A DNA stretch of 64,000 bases. Source: Limonium bicolor. Lineage: Eukaryota > Streptophyta > Magnoliopsida > Caryophyllales > Plumbaginaceae. The first letter of the stretch is position 1, and the number at the start of each line of letters is the position of its first letter. The translations under genes were made by a program, and so were the position numbers. Below the pieces are notes generated by a model. It was not told where the DNA came from. It made no database searches and saw only the letters and a list, made by a program, of their open reading frames with translations. The stretch is from assembly GCA_023374045.1 (NCBI GenBank), contig CM041778.1, positions 290,013,533 to 290,077,532 of the forward strand, read 5' to 3'. Positions 34,131 through 45,911 of this stretch are shown piece by piece.

Positions 34131-35314
34131 CCCCAGTATTTTTCCTTGAGGCGATCTGAGTTTTTAGGATTTTATGTCAATCGAACGGAACGATCGATTG
34201 CCCCCAGTATTTTCTTTGATTAATTGCGCAAAAACAAGGCTCACTTTCACAAGGTCAGGGTTTATTTTGATGTGGTGCTTTCTATCCTACACTCAAAGTG
34301 TTTAATGCTTGCAGTCGTGCTCTCCTTTTGGTGAAGACATCTCAACCATTGAATTTGACATTTGTTAGATTATGCGTCCAACCTGTTACTTTCACGCTAT
34401 TGGATACACAACTATTAAGTCGGAAGTCTTTTAAGCTTGTAACGTGGCTATGGGGTGTAATGAATGACAACAGGACAATGGAGGAATGTTTAGGATATGT
34501 GGAGCTATAAGGGTGACAAAAGCTGCAACTTGCACCTTCTCCCAGACTTGCCTTCTTTGTCTTGAACTCGTTTGGCTACTTCGTGATGACTTCGCTTGGA
34601 AATTTTGGGTGTTCCTTGCACCTTCTTTCTTTCTTCCAATTTTGGATTTCTTAGAGGCTTTTCAGGTTTGCCTTTCTTTGAACCTCTTTTCCCTCGCGGT
34701 TCTTCTGGTTCCCGGTTTTGAACTTTGAGAGTTGTCTTTGAGGTTAGCTCAAGTGGATCATGTGTCACTTTTGGACCATTTATGGATCGTTTCATCATGC
34801 CGGTAGTAGTTTTGCTTCTTTGGACTTGTGAAGTTGCTGCTCGGAAGTCGGGCTCCTTGCTTCCTTTGGTCACCGGATCGGGTGTTCATCATTGGCTGGC
34901 TTGTTTGTGGTGTTTGTAATGTTGTAAAAGAGGATGTATACGAAAAGCTCAGCGGGGGTGCTTAGGGTTTAATGTCTGGGTTCACAAGCTTTTTGGTTGT
35001 GTGGTGCTGTACCTAGGTGCTTCGTCATCCCTAATAATTGTGTATCCGTTCTTTGTTACTTTTCATAGGTTTAAGCGTAAATTTACAAATTATCTCCTTC
35101 GGTCGGAGTCATGCCGCTTACCTCACCTTTGAATGTGATCTCTCTGGAGCCGTGTAAAAATGACACGCTCTTGCGCTCTTGGTTTTACCGCTCAAGGCAC
35201 TCTCGCGAAGGGTACACTCAGAGACTTTTTTGCACGTTTAAACAAAAGAGATAAACATTATCGTTCCTTAACTCAGATTGCCCCCAGTATTGCTATGGGG
35301 TTTATTTAACAAAC
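34131..35314 (-). other. E4 3' region, remainder
   Basis: About 1.2 kb without a recognisable gene. One minus-strand frame (34,873-34,505, 122 codons) encodes a Lys/Arg-rich sequence (KRGSKKGKPEKP) with no known domain. It may be a gag-like remnant or chance. Two further ATTGCCCCCAGTAT words occur. Confidence 0.4.
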
Positions 35315-35319
35315 CTTAG

Positions 35320-38300
35320 TGAAATACCCCGTAAATAAAAATAGTGATTAATTAGGCTAATGAATAATTTAGAGGCTTAATTAAGTATAAACAATCATAA
35401 GGGAACAAATCCCGAAGAAAACGGATCCTTAAAACGGATTAAAATCACTAACGAACCTTAAAGCGCGTTTTTCGAGGTAACCGGGAAAACGTGTCTTTAA
35501 GCGGGTCAAATAGACTCGTAACAATTTTGGTCAACTAAATAATCATTAATAAAAAATTAGTGAAGCTTTAGGACCAATAAAATCAAGAAAACGAGGAATT
35601 AGTAAAAACTATCAAAAACGGGAAGTTGTGGGGTAGGAATATAAATAACACAAACTTATGTGTCCAATATTGTAAATAAAATTTTAAAACCCTCATGGGT
35701 GCTGTGTGCTGTCCGATTTTATATACACACACACACACTCTACTCTCTTTATTTATAAAAGGACAAAAGAAATAAAAAGACATAAAGTAACCCCCTCCCT
35801 CACTTCACACTCTCTTTCTCCCATTCTCATTTCTCTCTCACGTATAGCAGCCTCACTCCCCCACTCTCATTTCTTTCCTCCTTTCCCTGCGACAGCCATG
35901 GAAGCTTGAAACAACCCCCACAAACTCCACCTTCTCTCATCTTGTTACTCCCTTAAACTTCCTCCAAAAATTGTAAAAATTACACCATTGTCATCCTCTC
36001 CTCAAGAGCAACATTTCCCTCTTTCCAAAAATTGAAAAGGAGCATTTTCGTTTTATTGGGTATGTCCCATTTGGAGCTTCAACACCACCATTAGAAGGCC
36101 CTCCTTCTCCTTGTTGTTTTGAGGTAAAAATATTCTCAAAACTCCATTGTTTTCCTAGCCTTAAGGGCAAAACGAATTTTAGACTAAACCCTTGTTTGGC
36201 CTCTTGTATCCTAGCCGATTTTGGCATCTTGGTGGAGTTGGAAATCTTGTTCTTGAACCACTCCAAGCTTCATTTGCACTCTTGGAAGGTAATATAATTT
36301 CTAAACCCTAAAACTTACATTAGAGCTTGAATAATGGTTAGGGTTAGTTTTAGTATTAAAATGGTGTATTGAAATGTGTATATCAATGGGTTGTAGTGTT
36401 AGAGGAATTGTGTTTGCTAAACCGGTGGGAAGAGGAAGAGGAAGGAAAGAGAGAAGAAAGAAGGAGAAAGAGAAACTAGTAGAAGAGAACAAGGTAATTA
36501 TACTCTCCTTTGTGTAGCTTTGTAAATGAGTATGTAACAGATTTTAGAAGTTAAAATTGGTATTGTAAATGATAGTGTATTAGTAGTGTAATGTGTAAGA
36601 GGATATAAATGTTCTAAGCCTTTAAAAGACATTTTAAAACGTATCAAAACAGATTGGGAATGGATTGTGGAGTGTAGGAATTTTTATGTTGCTTTAGTGT
36701 GGTATTTGTGTATGAGAATTGGGTACATATGTGTTGGCTATAAACAGGTGGTGTAGATCATTTAAATGACTGAAACAATGTGGTGAGAGTGTAAAAATAT
36801 AGGGGAGACTATGGCGAAATTTATATAGGATTAGAACACTTAGTGAATTTTAAACTAGGTGAATAAGGTAGGTTGTAACAGATTTTGTTAGAAAAAGACA
36901 GAGGGTATATTAGGAGAGATAGCTAATGTAGTTGTAATGTATTAGAGGTGTTAGAAATGACATTAGAAGAGGGAGTTGTAGTTGGGGAGAGTTAGAAGAG
37001 AAAATCTGTAGCAAAATGCAACTAGAGAGGAGACTAGTGAGAGTGTTGTATGAAACTTGGAAAATTATGTGAGTGAATGAGTATAGAAATGTGTAAAGAG
37101 TTAATGAATGAATTAAGGTGTATTAGGAGGTTTAATTAGTGTTAAAACATGTGGGATTAAGTGTAGGAACAATGGGGAAATAATGGGTAAGAAGAGGGAC
37201 TGAAAACAGAAATTAAAATGCAAATACTGGGGCGGACCGAACTTGCGACCGGACTTGCAAGTTCGGTCGAGCCCAGATTTACAAAGACGGGAAAGCTTCT
37301 GGAATCGACCGGACTTGCGACCGGACTTGCAAGTTCGGTCGGACCAGAAAATTTCCCCCGTCTGTAACCTACTGGAATCGACCGGACTTGCAAGTTCGGT
37401 CGAGTTAGAAAAATTCACCGATGAAACCTTCTGGAATGGACCGAACTTGCGACCGGACATGCAAGTTCGGTCGGCCAGAAAAATTCTCGTAATGCAAGCT
37501 ACTGGAATGGACCGAACTTGCGACCGGACATGCAAGTTCGGTCGGCCAGAAAAATTCCCGTAATGCAAGCTACTGGAATGGACCGAACTTGCGACCGGAC
37601 ATGCAAGTTCGGTCGGCCAGAAGGATTTCTCGTACCGATAGCTACTGGAATGGACCGGACTTGCAAGGTCGGTCGCAAGTCCGGTCCGGTCAAAAAAAAA
37701 TTATTTAAATTAAATAATATATATACCTATATATATATATATGTACATGTATGTAAGCATGCCAATGTTAAGTAAGAAAGTAAAACTTAAGTAATGAAAA
37801 ATAAGTAAGTAAAGTGTAAGTGTAAGAAGTGTAAGGACATAGTAAGTAGGAGTTAAGCTGATGATAGGTATATTAATCATTCAATTGTATGTACATAATA
37901 GGACTTGATTTGTGACACCGAAGGACGTTTGGAATCACGTACAACGGTGAACGGTATGGATTCCTCATGCCCCGTATGCTATCTTGGTTACTCTGATTTG
38001 TGTGTTGTGTGCTAATTGATCACCAAATAAGATAAATGCACGAATCGGAGTTAATATGCATACTTGTGAATATGTAGTGTTGCATGTTGTGAATATTTTC
38101 TTAAATCTTAGTTTGTATAATTCATGAAATGTATGGATGATAATGAATGTGTGTATGTATGATGTATTGTACCGTGACCGTCTATTATTGTGTTTGGGCT
38201 TCTAACTTATTCCTAACAAGCTAACCATTCTAACTTAAATTGGTAATTAAATTGGAATGAGTAGAAGTCCGATATAGTTTCGGCCACGCGTGAGGATGCG

Positions 38301-39285
38301 GAGTCACGAGAGGTTGGCTCCAATTCCTGACTCTTAAACTGGTCCGCGGCCCAAATCCCTTAAGTGGGTAGCATCCCGGATTGGTGAGTCAAGTAAATCC
38401 CGGAGGTGGGACGGCGTAGTCCCCAGGGCCGGAGGTCCCGACGACTTAACTTGAGTATAAGTAAGTAAGTAAGAATGAGTAAGTAAAGTAAAAGGAAGTA
38501 AGTAATTGTAAGTAAGAAAAAGTAAGTAATGAGTAAAAGAGTAAAAGCATTCCGATTAACCCGGATGCATAATTTGGCTAACCTTGTGAAGGTAAGTAAG
38601 ATGTGTGCTGTTATATTGTTGCCTTGAATTATGTAATGAACTATATTAGCATGTATGTGGTATGCAAAGCATGTATGTATGAGAATAATGAACTGCATGT
38701 TTAGTGGACGCCAAATAGTCGGCGTGCCCTAGCTAGCACGCGGTATATGCGGAGTTTATACGCAGCGTTTGCTGAGCCCCTTGGGGCACCATTTTTACTA
38801 CACGCAGGTACCCGCGGGGGATGAAGATGTGAAGGCTTAGCTCTATTTCTTTATCTTCTTTTTGGATTGTAAATGGTGAATTGTGATGGGTGTACTAAGT
38901 AGTACATGGCTGTAACTTTTGAATAGCCGGTGTACCATGGGGTACACCTTTTTGGATTTTGGTAGAATGGGAATTGGTATAGATGAGTAGCCTTAGAAAC
39001 TCATTCTTTTGGAACTTAGAAATGATGTAATCGAATATACTTTAATACTCGGTGATCCAATGATGTAAGTATTTGGTATATGGTATTTTGGCAAGTGATT
39101 TTAGTAGCTCGGTATATTATGTTCATCAGACCGTGACTGTAAGTAAGGTAAGCCTAGCTAGCCGTATGGGCGGTTAGCGGCGTTGTACCACCCGCCGTAG
39201 TAAGTAGTAATATTTCCGCTGCGAACTCGTAGGATTAACAGGACGATTAGACGGTAAGCATAGGAGTAGCGGTTGGGGTGTTACA
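35320..39285 (+). repeat. E6: solo LTR (3,966 bp) of an E2-like family
   Basis: Begins TGAAATACCCC, ends GGGGTGTTACA, and is flanked by CTTAG on both sides (35,315-35,319 and 39,286-39,290). The E4 sequence is continuous across it. Termini, length and internal order (dyad array two-thirds along, GC-rich block near the end) are those of the E2 LTR, but most of the sequence differs, so it is a sister family. No internal region is left, as expected after recombination between two LTRs. It includes short AT repeats (37,715-37,742) and AGTAAGTAAG runs (38,460-38,540). Confidence 0.92.
37230..37692. repeat. Array of hairpin-forming dyads in solo LTR E6
   Basis: Seven or so dyads. Arm GACCGAACTTGC, spacer of 10 bp (GACCGGACAT or GACCGGACTT), arm GCAAGTTCGGTC, arms perfectly complementary at 37,235-37,268, 37,439-37,472, 37,510-37,543 and 37,581-37,614. 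The last three are in exact 71-bp register. Each is preceded by CTGGAATGGAC or CTGGAATCGAC. Confidence 0.95.
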
Positions 39286-39290
39286 CTTAG

Positions 39291-39842
39291 AATGCCCAAG
39301 TTATTTATGGAGGGTGATTGCATGTGTGATGGTAAACGATGGTGGTGAGTGGTGATGGGGTGATTGCTGAATGATTTATTTTTTTGTTCTTTTGGGGGCA
39401 GCAGCTTTGTCTTTATGTGTTTGGTGAAATGGTAGAAATGATGGAATGTTGTGACATGTGTGGTGGCTGTAATGGAGGTGGTGAATGTATGGATGGGAAG
39501 GTGGTTTTGTACAGGGGGTTTCGTGAAAAACAAAGGTTTTTTTCCTTTTATATGTTTGCGGACATGCTTTATGAGGGAGAGTTTTTTCCTCCTTCTTTTC
39601 TTTCTCTTTTTTCTTTTTTTTCAGCACATGAACGAATGCATAAACATTAAAACATGAACAAAGAAGGAATTTTATTGATAACCAAGAGAAACAACAGTGA
39701 CATTGAGTACCAACTAAATGGAAAAGAACAATTAAACTAACCATAGTAAGAAAGAAGCTATGTAAAATAACCAAAGGAAAATAACTATGACTCCTAATGA
39801 CCCTAAAGCGAGAAGTGAATGACTAACTACTCCTAATCTATG
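39291..39842 (-). other. E4 sequence between G-patch stop and solo LTR
   Basis: About 550 bp with no recognisable domain. Short frames on both strands are low-complexity. This is where RT, RNase H and integrase would lie in a complete element, and nothing of them is visible. Confidence 0.5.
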
Positions 39843-39844
39843 AC

Positions 39845-40840
39845 CTATTCTTCAAGGAACATCCAATCAGGCATCACTTCCTCCTCTGCCGCTCTTACCG
39901 TATCCTGTAAACATGGGGAACATGAGCACATGAGTAAAGATGATAGTTCAATTGCTGAAATGAAAGATGGGTCCATTAACGCACCAAGTCCTTGACGACC
40001 AGGATTCACTGCCGGAGATAGGACATCCGGGATTCCTTGGAGATCCTTGCCAAGGCCCTTGCCCTCCTGATAACCATACTTCTCCATGATAACCTTCCTT
40101 GGTCCAACTTTAAGTTTCTGAAGAGAAGTAGGGTCGGACTGCTCTGGCACAACGCTGAACCTGTTCAGATGGGGCAAACCCTCCTCTTCAACCATGCAAA
40201 TAGGCAACTCCTTTTGATGTGGTTCACCTTTAACGACATGAACTTTCCCGTCTCTTTTGAACTTCAAACATTGATGTACCGTAGAAGGGACAGCCTTCAA
40301 ATCTTGAAGGAAATCCTGTCCTAGAATCAGATTAAAAGAATGGGGAATTTGTAGAACCAAGAACTTCACTGGATGAATAACCGTCCCAAACTTGAGTGGA
40401 AGATCCAGTAGGCCGAAGACATGTCTTGGGTTGTCGTCATACCCTCGTAACACTATTTGGCAAGACTCAAACTTGTCGTAACCCATACCCTCTGCCACTT
40501 TCAGAGGACATATGCTGACGTCTGCTCTTGTGTCAATGAGAACCTTTGGCACCTTGAAGGCCCCGCACCAAACAGTAATATACAATGCTTTTCCCGAGTG
40601 CTCGGAGATCTCACTATCGTGAAAACTGATCTCTTCTTCCTGCTTTTGCCAAAGAGCCGCGACCATCCTTTCTAGGGCTAAACTTTCCTCTGGCCCGCCC
40701 AAATGTTTAGCAATGGCCCGTCGGTGCTCTGGTGAAATCGTGAGCAAAGACCAGATTGCCATGGGGATGGTTGTTGCCTTCAGCTTCTGAAGCAGTTCTC
40801 GTTCACCTGGAATTTCTTCAGCTACCGGGGGAGACAACAT
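39845..40840 (-). pseudogene. E4 protease with G-patch domain (active-site change)
   Basis: A 331-codon frame. About residues 85-210 are an Ogre-type aspartic protease: VLIDTRADVSICP in the active-site position, then FNLILGQDFL and a CLKFKRDGKVHVVKGE tail. The expected Asp-Thr/Asn-Gly reads Asp-Thr-Arg, which should abolish catalysis. About residues 245-290 are a G-patch (IMEKYGYQEGKGLGKDLQGI), a Gly-rich RNA-binding fold often attached to the protease of retroelements. The frame is otherwise open and ends at 39,845. The upstream gag is in the same frame but has stops. Confidence 0.8.
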
Positions 40841-41467
40841 TGGCTTTTCCCCTTGCGACGGCCTTTCAGGTGATCCGTAGTCCTTGCCCGACCGGGTAAT
40901 GTGAGCATTTGCTGGGACAAAGCTGACCGTGGATGCGGGCTTCCGTCCTGCCCCTCATGCCGGCTTTCTGTCATCCCAGAAAACAGTAAAGGCAGCACAC
41001 TGAACCTCGGATTCTAAAGTCTCGAGGTCATCCAAGCGCTGATATCCCTGATCGATGAGGTCTTGGATCCGATGTCTCAGCGCTTTGCAATCATTGGTAT
41101 CATGTCCCGCTAGCTAATGGTACCTGCAAAATTGACTGAGCCTACTCCCCTTTCGCGTCTCTCCATGGCGAGGAATGAGCGGTCGTATTAGCCCTTCGTC
41201 CTGCAGCTCCTCAAACGCCTGGCTTAAGGGACAACCAATGGGTATGAATTCCCTCTCGGCTTTGTGGGGAAGCTCCGGTACTGGGGTTGCAATCTGGATT
41301 TTCCCTTCTTGGGCCAATAACAAAATTTTAGACCTCAAATTGCGAAAATCATCTGTGGAGTGGCCCGTGAGTAGGTGGAAACGACAGAACTTCTCGGGAT
41401 ATGCCCTTAAATGCCGTCTGTGAAACCGCGGGGCTTTGAGTTGGACTAACCCCCGCCCTAGAAGCAT
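40841..41467 (-). pseudogene. E4 gag, zinc-knuckle region (broken)
   Basis: Two related Cys/His boxes: CRFHLLTGHSTDDF (last Cys replaced by Phe) and CRYH..AGHDTNDCKALRHRIQDLI. Each is followed by a helix such as LRSKILLLAQEGKI. This CxxH-GHxTxxC arrangement is typical of Ogre-like gag proteins and would bind RNA. Two in-frame stops, near 41,117 and 40,957, separate the second box and the linker from the protease frame at 40,840. Confidence 0.75.
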
Positions 41468-41469
41468 TC

Positions 41470-41733
41470 TCAGATAGGCACCTGTGCGGCCTGCTCTTGT
41501 TGTGGTTCCTGGCTCTCCGGTGGCTTGACCTCGTCCTCATTGGGGGCCAGATCTAAAGGGATGATTTCTCCAAGAGCATGAATGAGAGCTCTCGCTTCCC
41601 TTGTAGCAGACACAAATCCTGAGCTTAACTCTTCCAAGGCATTCCTGTGGATAAATTCTAACTCAGCTAGTTTCCCTATCAAATCCACAAGCACAGCGAG
41701 CTGAGTACTTCGATCGTAAACTCTAGACGACAT
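41470..41733 (-). pseudogene. E4 gag N-terminal region (copy A)
   Basis: Frame starting MSSRVYDRSTQLAVL, predicted mainly helical, ending in a Glu/Gln-rich stretch with a stop at 41,470. Copy B (49,590) shows that the gag start is really 17 codons upstream (MPTYLFAQTQ..). A one-base deletion near 41,757 removes that start from copy A. A frame change separates this block from the zinc knuckles. Confidence 0.65.
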
Positions 41734-42623
41734 CCTAGCTGCGAGGGGCGTTGCCTGTTTTGAGCAAAAAGATAAGTCGGCATTGCGGGAGTGAGGCTGG
41801 GGCTAAACTTAGGAATACAAGCCGAGAGTTAGTGCGCTGCAATGAATGCTAGATTCTAAAATTTTGGAAGGGTCCGCTTTGGACTAAACTTTTGGGTTAC
41901 AAGATACGTTGGTCTTACGAGTGGGTATTACGAGAATCGGGCTTGTAATCAGAATCAGCCTAAAGGATTTTTTTGTTTTTTTTGGGGTGATAGATGTATT
42001 TGGACTATTGAAACCCTTTAAATGTTTCATTTGGACTAGAAGAGATTAAAGGATTGATACAGATATTGGGTCTGAGGCCCAGGGAAAAAAACATACACAC
42101 AGGAGTCTTGCATAGGGAGTTAATGCAAATGTCCTCACAAACTACCTCAGTCCAACGGGTACAGATCGATCCAGAGAGGTGCTTGGGGCGCGGGCCCAGG
42201 TCACCACAAAGGAATAGGGCATGCAAGCTATTCTCTTTGGGCTTCCCCACTTTTTTCACATCACCTAAAGGTGTGCGTCTATGGTCGGGTCTTTGACTGA
42301 CCAAACAATGGGCTAGGTAAGGGTACTGCCAGGAAAATGCTTGGGGCTAAAGCCTAGGTATTAAGAGGGGTGTGGTTAGATGACACCCTCCTCTTTTCCC
42401 CCACTTATTCATATCACCTAAAAGGTGTGAGTCCCTGATAGGGGACCCTCAAATGGGCACCGGGGTGAAATTGGTTTGCGTGGACACTCGCTCTCATATG
42501 ATGTAAAGGTACAGAGATTTCAATTGCGCACAAAAGTAAACAAACAATGTAATAAAAGCCATAAATAGACATTTTCGAGTTAAGACCTCTTTCTTAGAAT
42601 TAAATAAGTTAAAATTAAGAGTT
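41734..42623 (-). other. E4 leader between PBS and gag (copy A)
   Basis: About 890 bp of non-coding leader. It contains two similar blocks, each with CATCACCTAAAGGTGTG-like inverted sequence (42,254-42,275 and 42,410-42,431). ORFs here do not resemble anything. Confidence 0.6.
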
Positions 42624-42644
42624 GGTTCCCAAGCAGAGTCGCCA
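42624..42644 (-). other. E4 primer-binding site (copy A)
   Basis: Minus strand TGGCGACTCTGCTTGGGAAC, 3 bp from the LTR. This resembles the Arg-tRNA type PBS described for Ogre elements. Which tRNA it matches needs a search. Confidence 0.75.
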
Positions 42645-42647
42645 GTA

Positions 42648-44402
42648 TGTGAGCCTCGATTTTAAACCCTTATCCTATGTTGATTAAGTTGATTAGGATC
42701 TAGACGGGTTTTAGGTCCACCTATAACCTAAGTTTAATAACTATGTCATATAACAATAATTATTAAAACCTAAGCTAGTTCACTGGAACCTATTATGAGT
42801 CACCACCTAATTTTAACCTAGAGTAAATTAGGAAAGGAGAGTTCGGGTTCGGGGGCTTGATATTCGACTTATTTAGGGTTCAATTACTTTCATTACCCCA
42901 AGAAGTCATTTTTCCTCTACTTAGTTCAATTACGGCTTATTACGAGTCGTTTTAACCTAAGTGCGCGAGTTTCTGTTTTTTTTTAGTAATTTTAAACAGA
43001 AAATAAAAGTGGAAACTGAAAATACCTAAACTAGGGTTTCAGAGGCAGAATTAGGTCAAATTTTGTTTACGTCCGTAACCACGGACCCCAGGTCCGAGAC
43101 CATGGACCCCAGTTAACCTAATTATACAGAAAAGTTGAAATTTAGAAAAAACGAAATTTTGAAAAGTCCGGGGCCACGGACAAGCTGTCCGTGGGCCCGG
43201 ACATTATTTGAAAAATCCTAAATTTTGAAATTTTAAAATCCCGCCGCCGTCCGTGGGTGTCCCAGACCATAGGTCCGAGGTCCTGGACCACCCACAGACA
43301 GGGGTTTTCAGGCGGTTCCTGACGGTGTTTACGACTCAAATGTTATGGGTATGTAGCCTGAAAGATTATAAACACGTTAGTAATTGAAAGCTCAATTTGA
43401 AATCAAAATTAACACGAAACTTAGCAAACAAGTAATATGGCAGTAGCTAAAACAATTAGTGATACATAAGCCAAAAAGAGTTATTTTGAACCCAAATTTT
43501 GAGGTAAGGCTGATAAAGTCGTAGGGAGTTAGGAAAGTGGAATTTCTACCTGTTTTACCTTCGGATTTATAATGATTCTTCACACCGGGATTCGTCAAGT
43601 GCCCCGTTGATGGTAGACCCGAAAGATTTTTGAACCAAGCTTCTGGTTGTTGGTTGTTCTTGCTGTTCTTCACGTTTTTGTGGTGTTTATGTTGGTTTTT
43701 GATGATTATTGGTGCTTTGGGGATTGGAAAACGAGTTTAGATGGTGATTTCGGGGGATTTTCGGTATGATTCGGGTGGCCGGGTGTTGAAAAACGTGAGA
43801 GAGAGATAGAAGGATGTGTTTTCTGACTTCCTAGGGTTCTTGAGCTTATGAGATTCTCCTTTGATCAAAAGATTCATCCCTTTATATAGACTTTCTTAAA
43901 GATAAAGAAAATCTAGAAAAAGTAAGATTTTTTGGCATTTTAATTAAATGACTTCCCAAAAGAATTTTGCTTTGAAATTTTAACCACGTGTCAAGGATAG
44001 CAATTATGATTTTTTTAAAGTGGATTCAAATTTGTTAGATGTTGGAATATTTTTAAATTCAATTTCTCGTCAGATTCAATCAGAAATTGCTAGAAAATTA
44101 TTGGAAATTCAAAAAATCAAAATTCCAACGCCATTATGCTTAAAATGTCATCCTCTAACATTGGTTAAAATTGAAAATCATTTCAAGCTTATTTGGGCAT
44201 CTTTTGGAGGAGAGAGAAAGCCTATAGGAGGTCTCGGGAGCCTTAAAAATTACGAAAACGCCCCTAATAGTGACAAAACTGCTCCCTATGCCCCGGAATG
44301 CGCCGATCGAGCCGGAATCTCTTATTACTTGATTGGAATGCCTCTCACAACACCAAAACCTCATAGACCCTAACTAGGGGGGTCAAAATTTTGGGTATAA
44401 CA
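42648..44402 (-). repeat. E4 5' LTR (copy A, 1,755 bp)
   Basis: TGTGAGCCTC to GGGTATAACA on the plus strand. Contains the GTCCGTG/CACGGAC dyad cluster (43,075-43,320) and a minus-strand TATA box TATATAAA (43,881-43,888). The outer end is followed by GGTTA, the TSD. Confidence 0.9.
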
Positions 44403-44407
44403 GGTTA

Positions 44408-45337
44408 GCTGCAGCTGATTTAGCTTCTTCAGTCGTTTGAGTGTTTTTTGGGGCTGAGGCTTGGCGACAGCTCTTTTTGTCTAAAAGAGCTCCTCAAGAT
44501 CTTTGGGGTGTGGTGATGGTGGCATGGTTTGCTTTCCTTTAGCTTGCCTCAAATGTTCACGCTCCTCAAAGGTTAAGATTTCTGGTGAAGTGACTCCATG
44601 TCACTTTTTCCTTCCTGACATGATCGGGGAGGTGTCGGGGACCACTCTACGACTGATTGTGCAGGTTGAGAGGGAGCTTGTTCATTATTCTCGAAGTCTG
44701 GTGCAGTCAGACTCTTTTCTTGGACTTCTTCTTTAGTTGAGTGATCCTTTAGTGACTTCTCGTCACTTTGGACCTCCTCTTCTTCCACTTGGTGGGTGAT
44801 TGGGTTTACGAGGTCTAGTGTTGCTTCTTCTTCATCGGTGAAGTGAAGCTTGCAGGTGGCTAGTTCAGGTGTTGAGTGGGTTTTCCTTGGTGTTTCTTGT
44901 TTGGTTTGGCTACACTTTGAGGCACGAGTTACATGACTTGTGGAAGCAATTGAGTGGCTTTTTCCTTTTGGAACTTTTGGATTCTTGGCTTTTGACTGTT
45001 TTGTGGCTATTTTTGAGGTTTTGGGAGATGGAACGGAAGAGGTCATGGCTGTATTTTCTGCGGGAGTTGAGGTCGGGAGAATTGTGGGTTTTAGATTTCC
45101 GGATTGAATGAGATGATGGAGTTTGGGTAGGTAAGTGTTTATATAGTTTACCTCCTCTTATTGTAGTTCGCCCTCATCCATGACCCGGATAAAAAGTTGA
45201 TCTTCCTCCTTCTTGGATAGACGAGTAGGCGGTGACACTAGGATAGGGCTTGTCGGTTGTGTGTGAGCATTCTTCTCTTGGCTAATATCCATTAGGATAG
45301 CCTTGGTCTTTGAATGCTTTACAATCTTGGGTGCCAT
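44408..45337 (-). pseudogene. E3 uncharacterised ORF, N-terminal half (copy A)
   Basis: ATG at 45,337 (MAPKIVKHSKTK) opens a frame that is continuous to 44,573 except for one TAA at 45,158-45,160. The product is rich in Lys, Ser, Thr, Glu and Pro (SKIATKQSKAKNPKVPKG, HQVEEEEVQSDEKS), likely disordered. After 44,573 the frame decays up to the E4 insertion. The C-terminal half is at 22,295-24,490. Position in a SIRE/Maximus-like copia element suggests the extra 3' ORF of that group, often called envelope-like. The sequence alone does not prove it. It has its own TATA box upstream. Confidence 0.45.
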
Positions 45338-45521
45338 GGCGCATCAAAGATTTTCTAGATTTTAATACTTTTTTATTGAGAGTCCTTAGCGAGGCTGTGA
45401 GGTGGGGATTTTTAGCACAAAGCTCACTAGAGTGTTTGTAAGAGAGAAAAAAAGTTGATTGTATGTTTAGGGATTTAGAGAGAATGGGTGCAATAGTGTG
45501 ACGATAATGGAACTCTCATCG

Positions 45522-45531
45522 CCCTTTTATA
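45522..45531 (-). promoter_or_regulatory. TATA box upstream of E3 ORF (copy A)
   Basis: Minus strand TATAAAAGGG, about 185 bp before the ATG at 45,337. Identical in copy B (58,518-58,527). Either a dedicated promoter or a chance match. Confidence 0.5.
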
Positions 45532-45911
45532 GATATCGAGTAACGGTCGACGACCGTTCCTCGTCTGCTCACTGACATATCCCAAAGGAACTATTCATAA
45601 CAGGCAATGGTCGTGACTGGCAGTCATTGATCCGTTGTAGGATTCATGTTTCTATCTGTTGCACTCTAAATATTCTAGCCTTACTTTTGTGAAATGGATG
45701 ACGTATCTGTTTCAAGTAGTTGTTTTGAAATAAAATTCATGCATTAAACTGTACAAGGACCATTGAACGACATTCCTGAGGTGTTGCTCACCTGTCGGTG
45801 ACTGATCATGGGAGTGAAAGATAGCCTAATTGTGATTAACGAATATCATTCCAAGATCGTGAATAACCTTATTGATCTTGGTTCGAGTGAGAAGAATTTT
45901 CACTTGTCTCC

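Larger units (their letters stand above)
24491..44402 (-). mobile_element. E4: Ogre/Tat-like element, gag-protease-G-patch only
   Basis: Minus-strand LTR element flanked by GGTTG (24,486-24,490) and GGTTA (44,403-44,407), a 5-bp TSD with one change. Without the nested E5 and E6 it is about 9.8 kb. The LTRs are about 1.75-1.79 kb. The PBS is of TGGCGACTCTGC type. The internal region encodes gag with two CCHC-like knuckles and a protease followed by a G-patch, as in Ogre-like gag-pro proteins. No RT, RNase H or integrase remains. The 3' region is long and full of tandem arrays, a known trait of the Tat/Ogre group. Confidence 0.8.

Noticed and set aside
34505..34873. Lys/Arg-rich frame in E4 as a gag or accessory gene
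   Set aside because: No recognised domain, no conserved start, and it lies in a non-coding 3' region. Listed only as part of the remainder.
37230..37692. CRISPR-like array (regular repeats and spacers)
   Set aside because: Plant retrotransposon LTR. The spacers are themselves similar to each other, and the repeats are dyads within a 71-bp tandem unit.
37113..37775. ORFs on both strands across the dyad array
   Set aside because: Mirror frames caused by GC-rich palindromic repeats. No domain and no start context.
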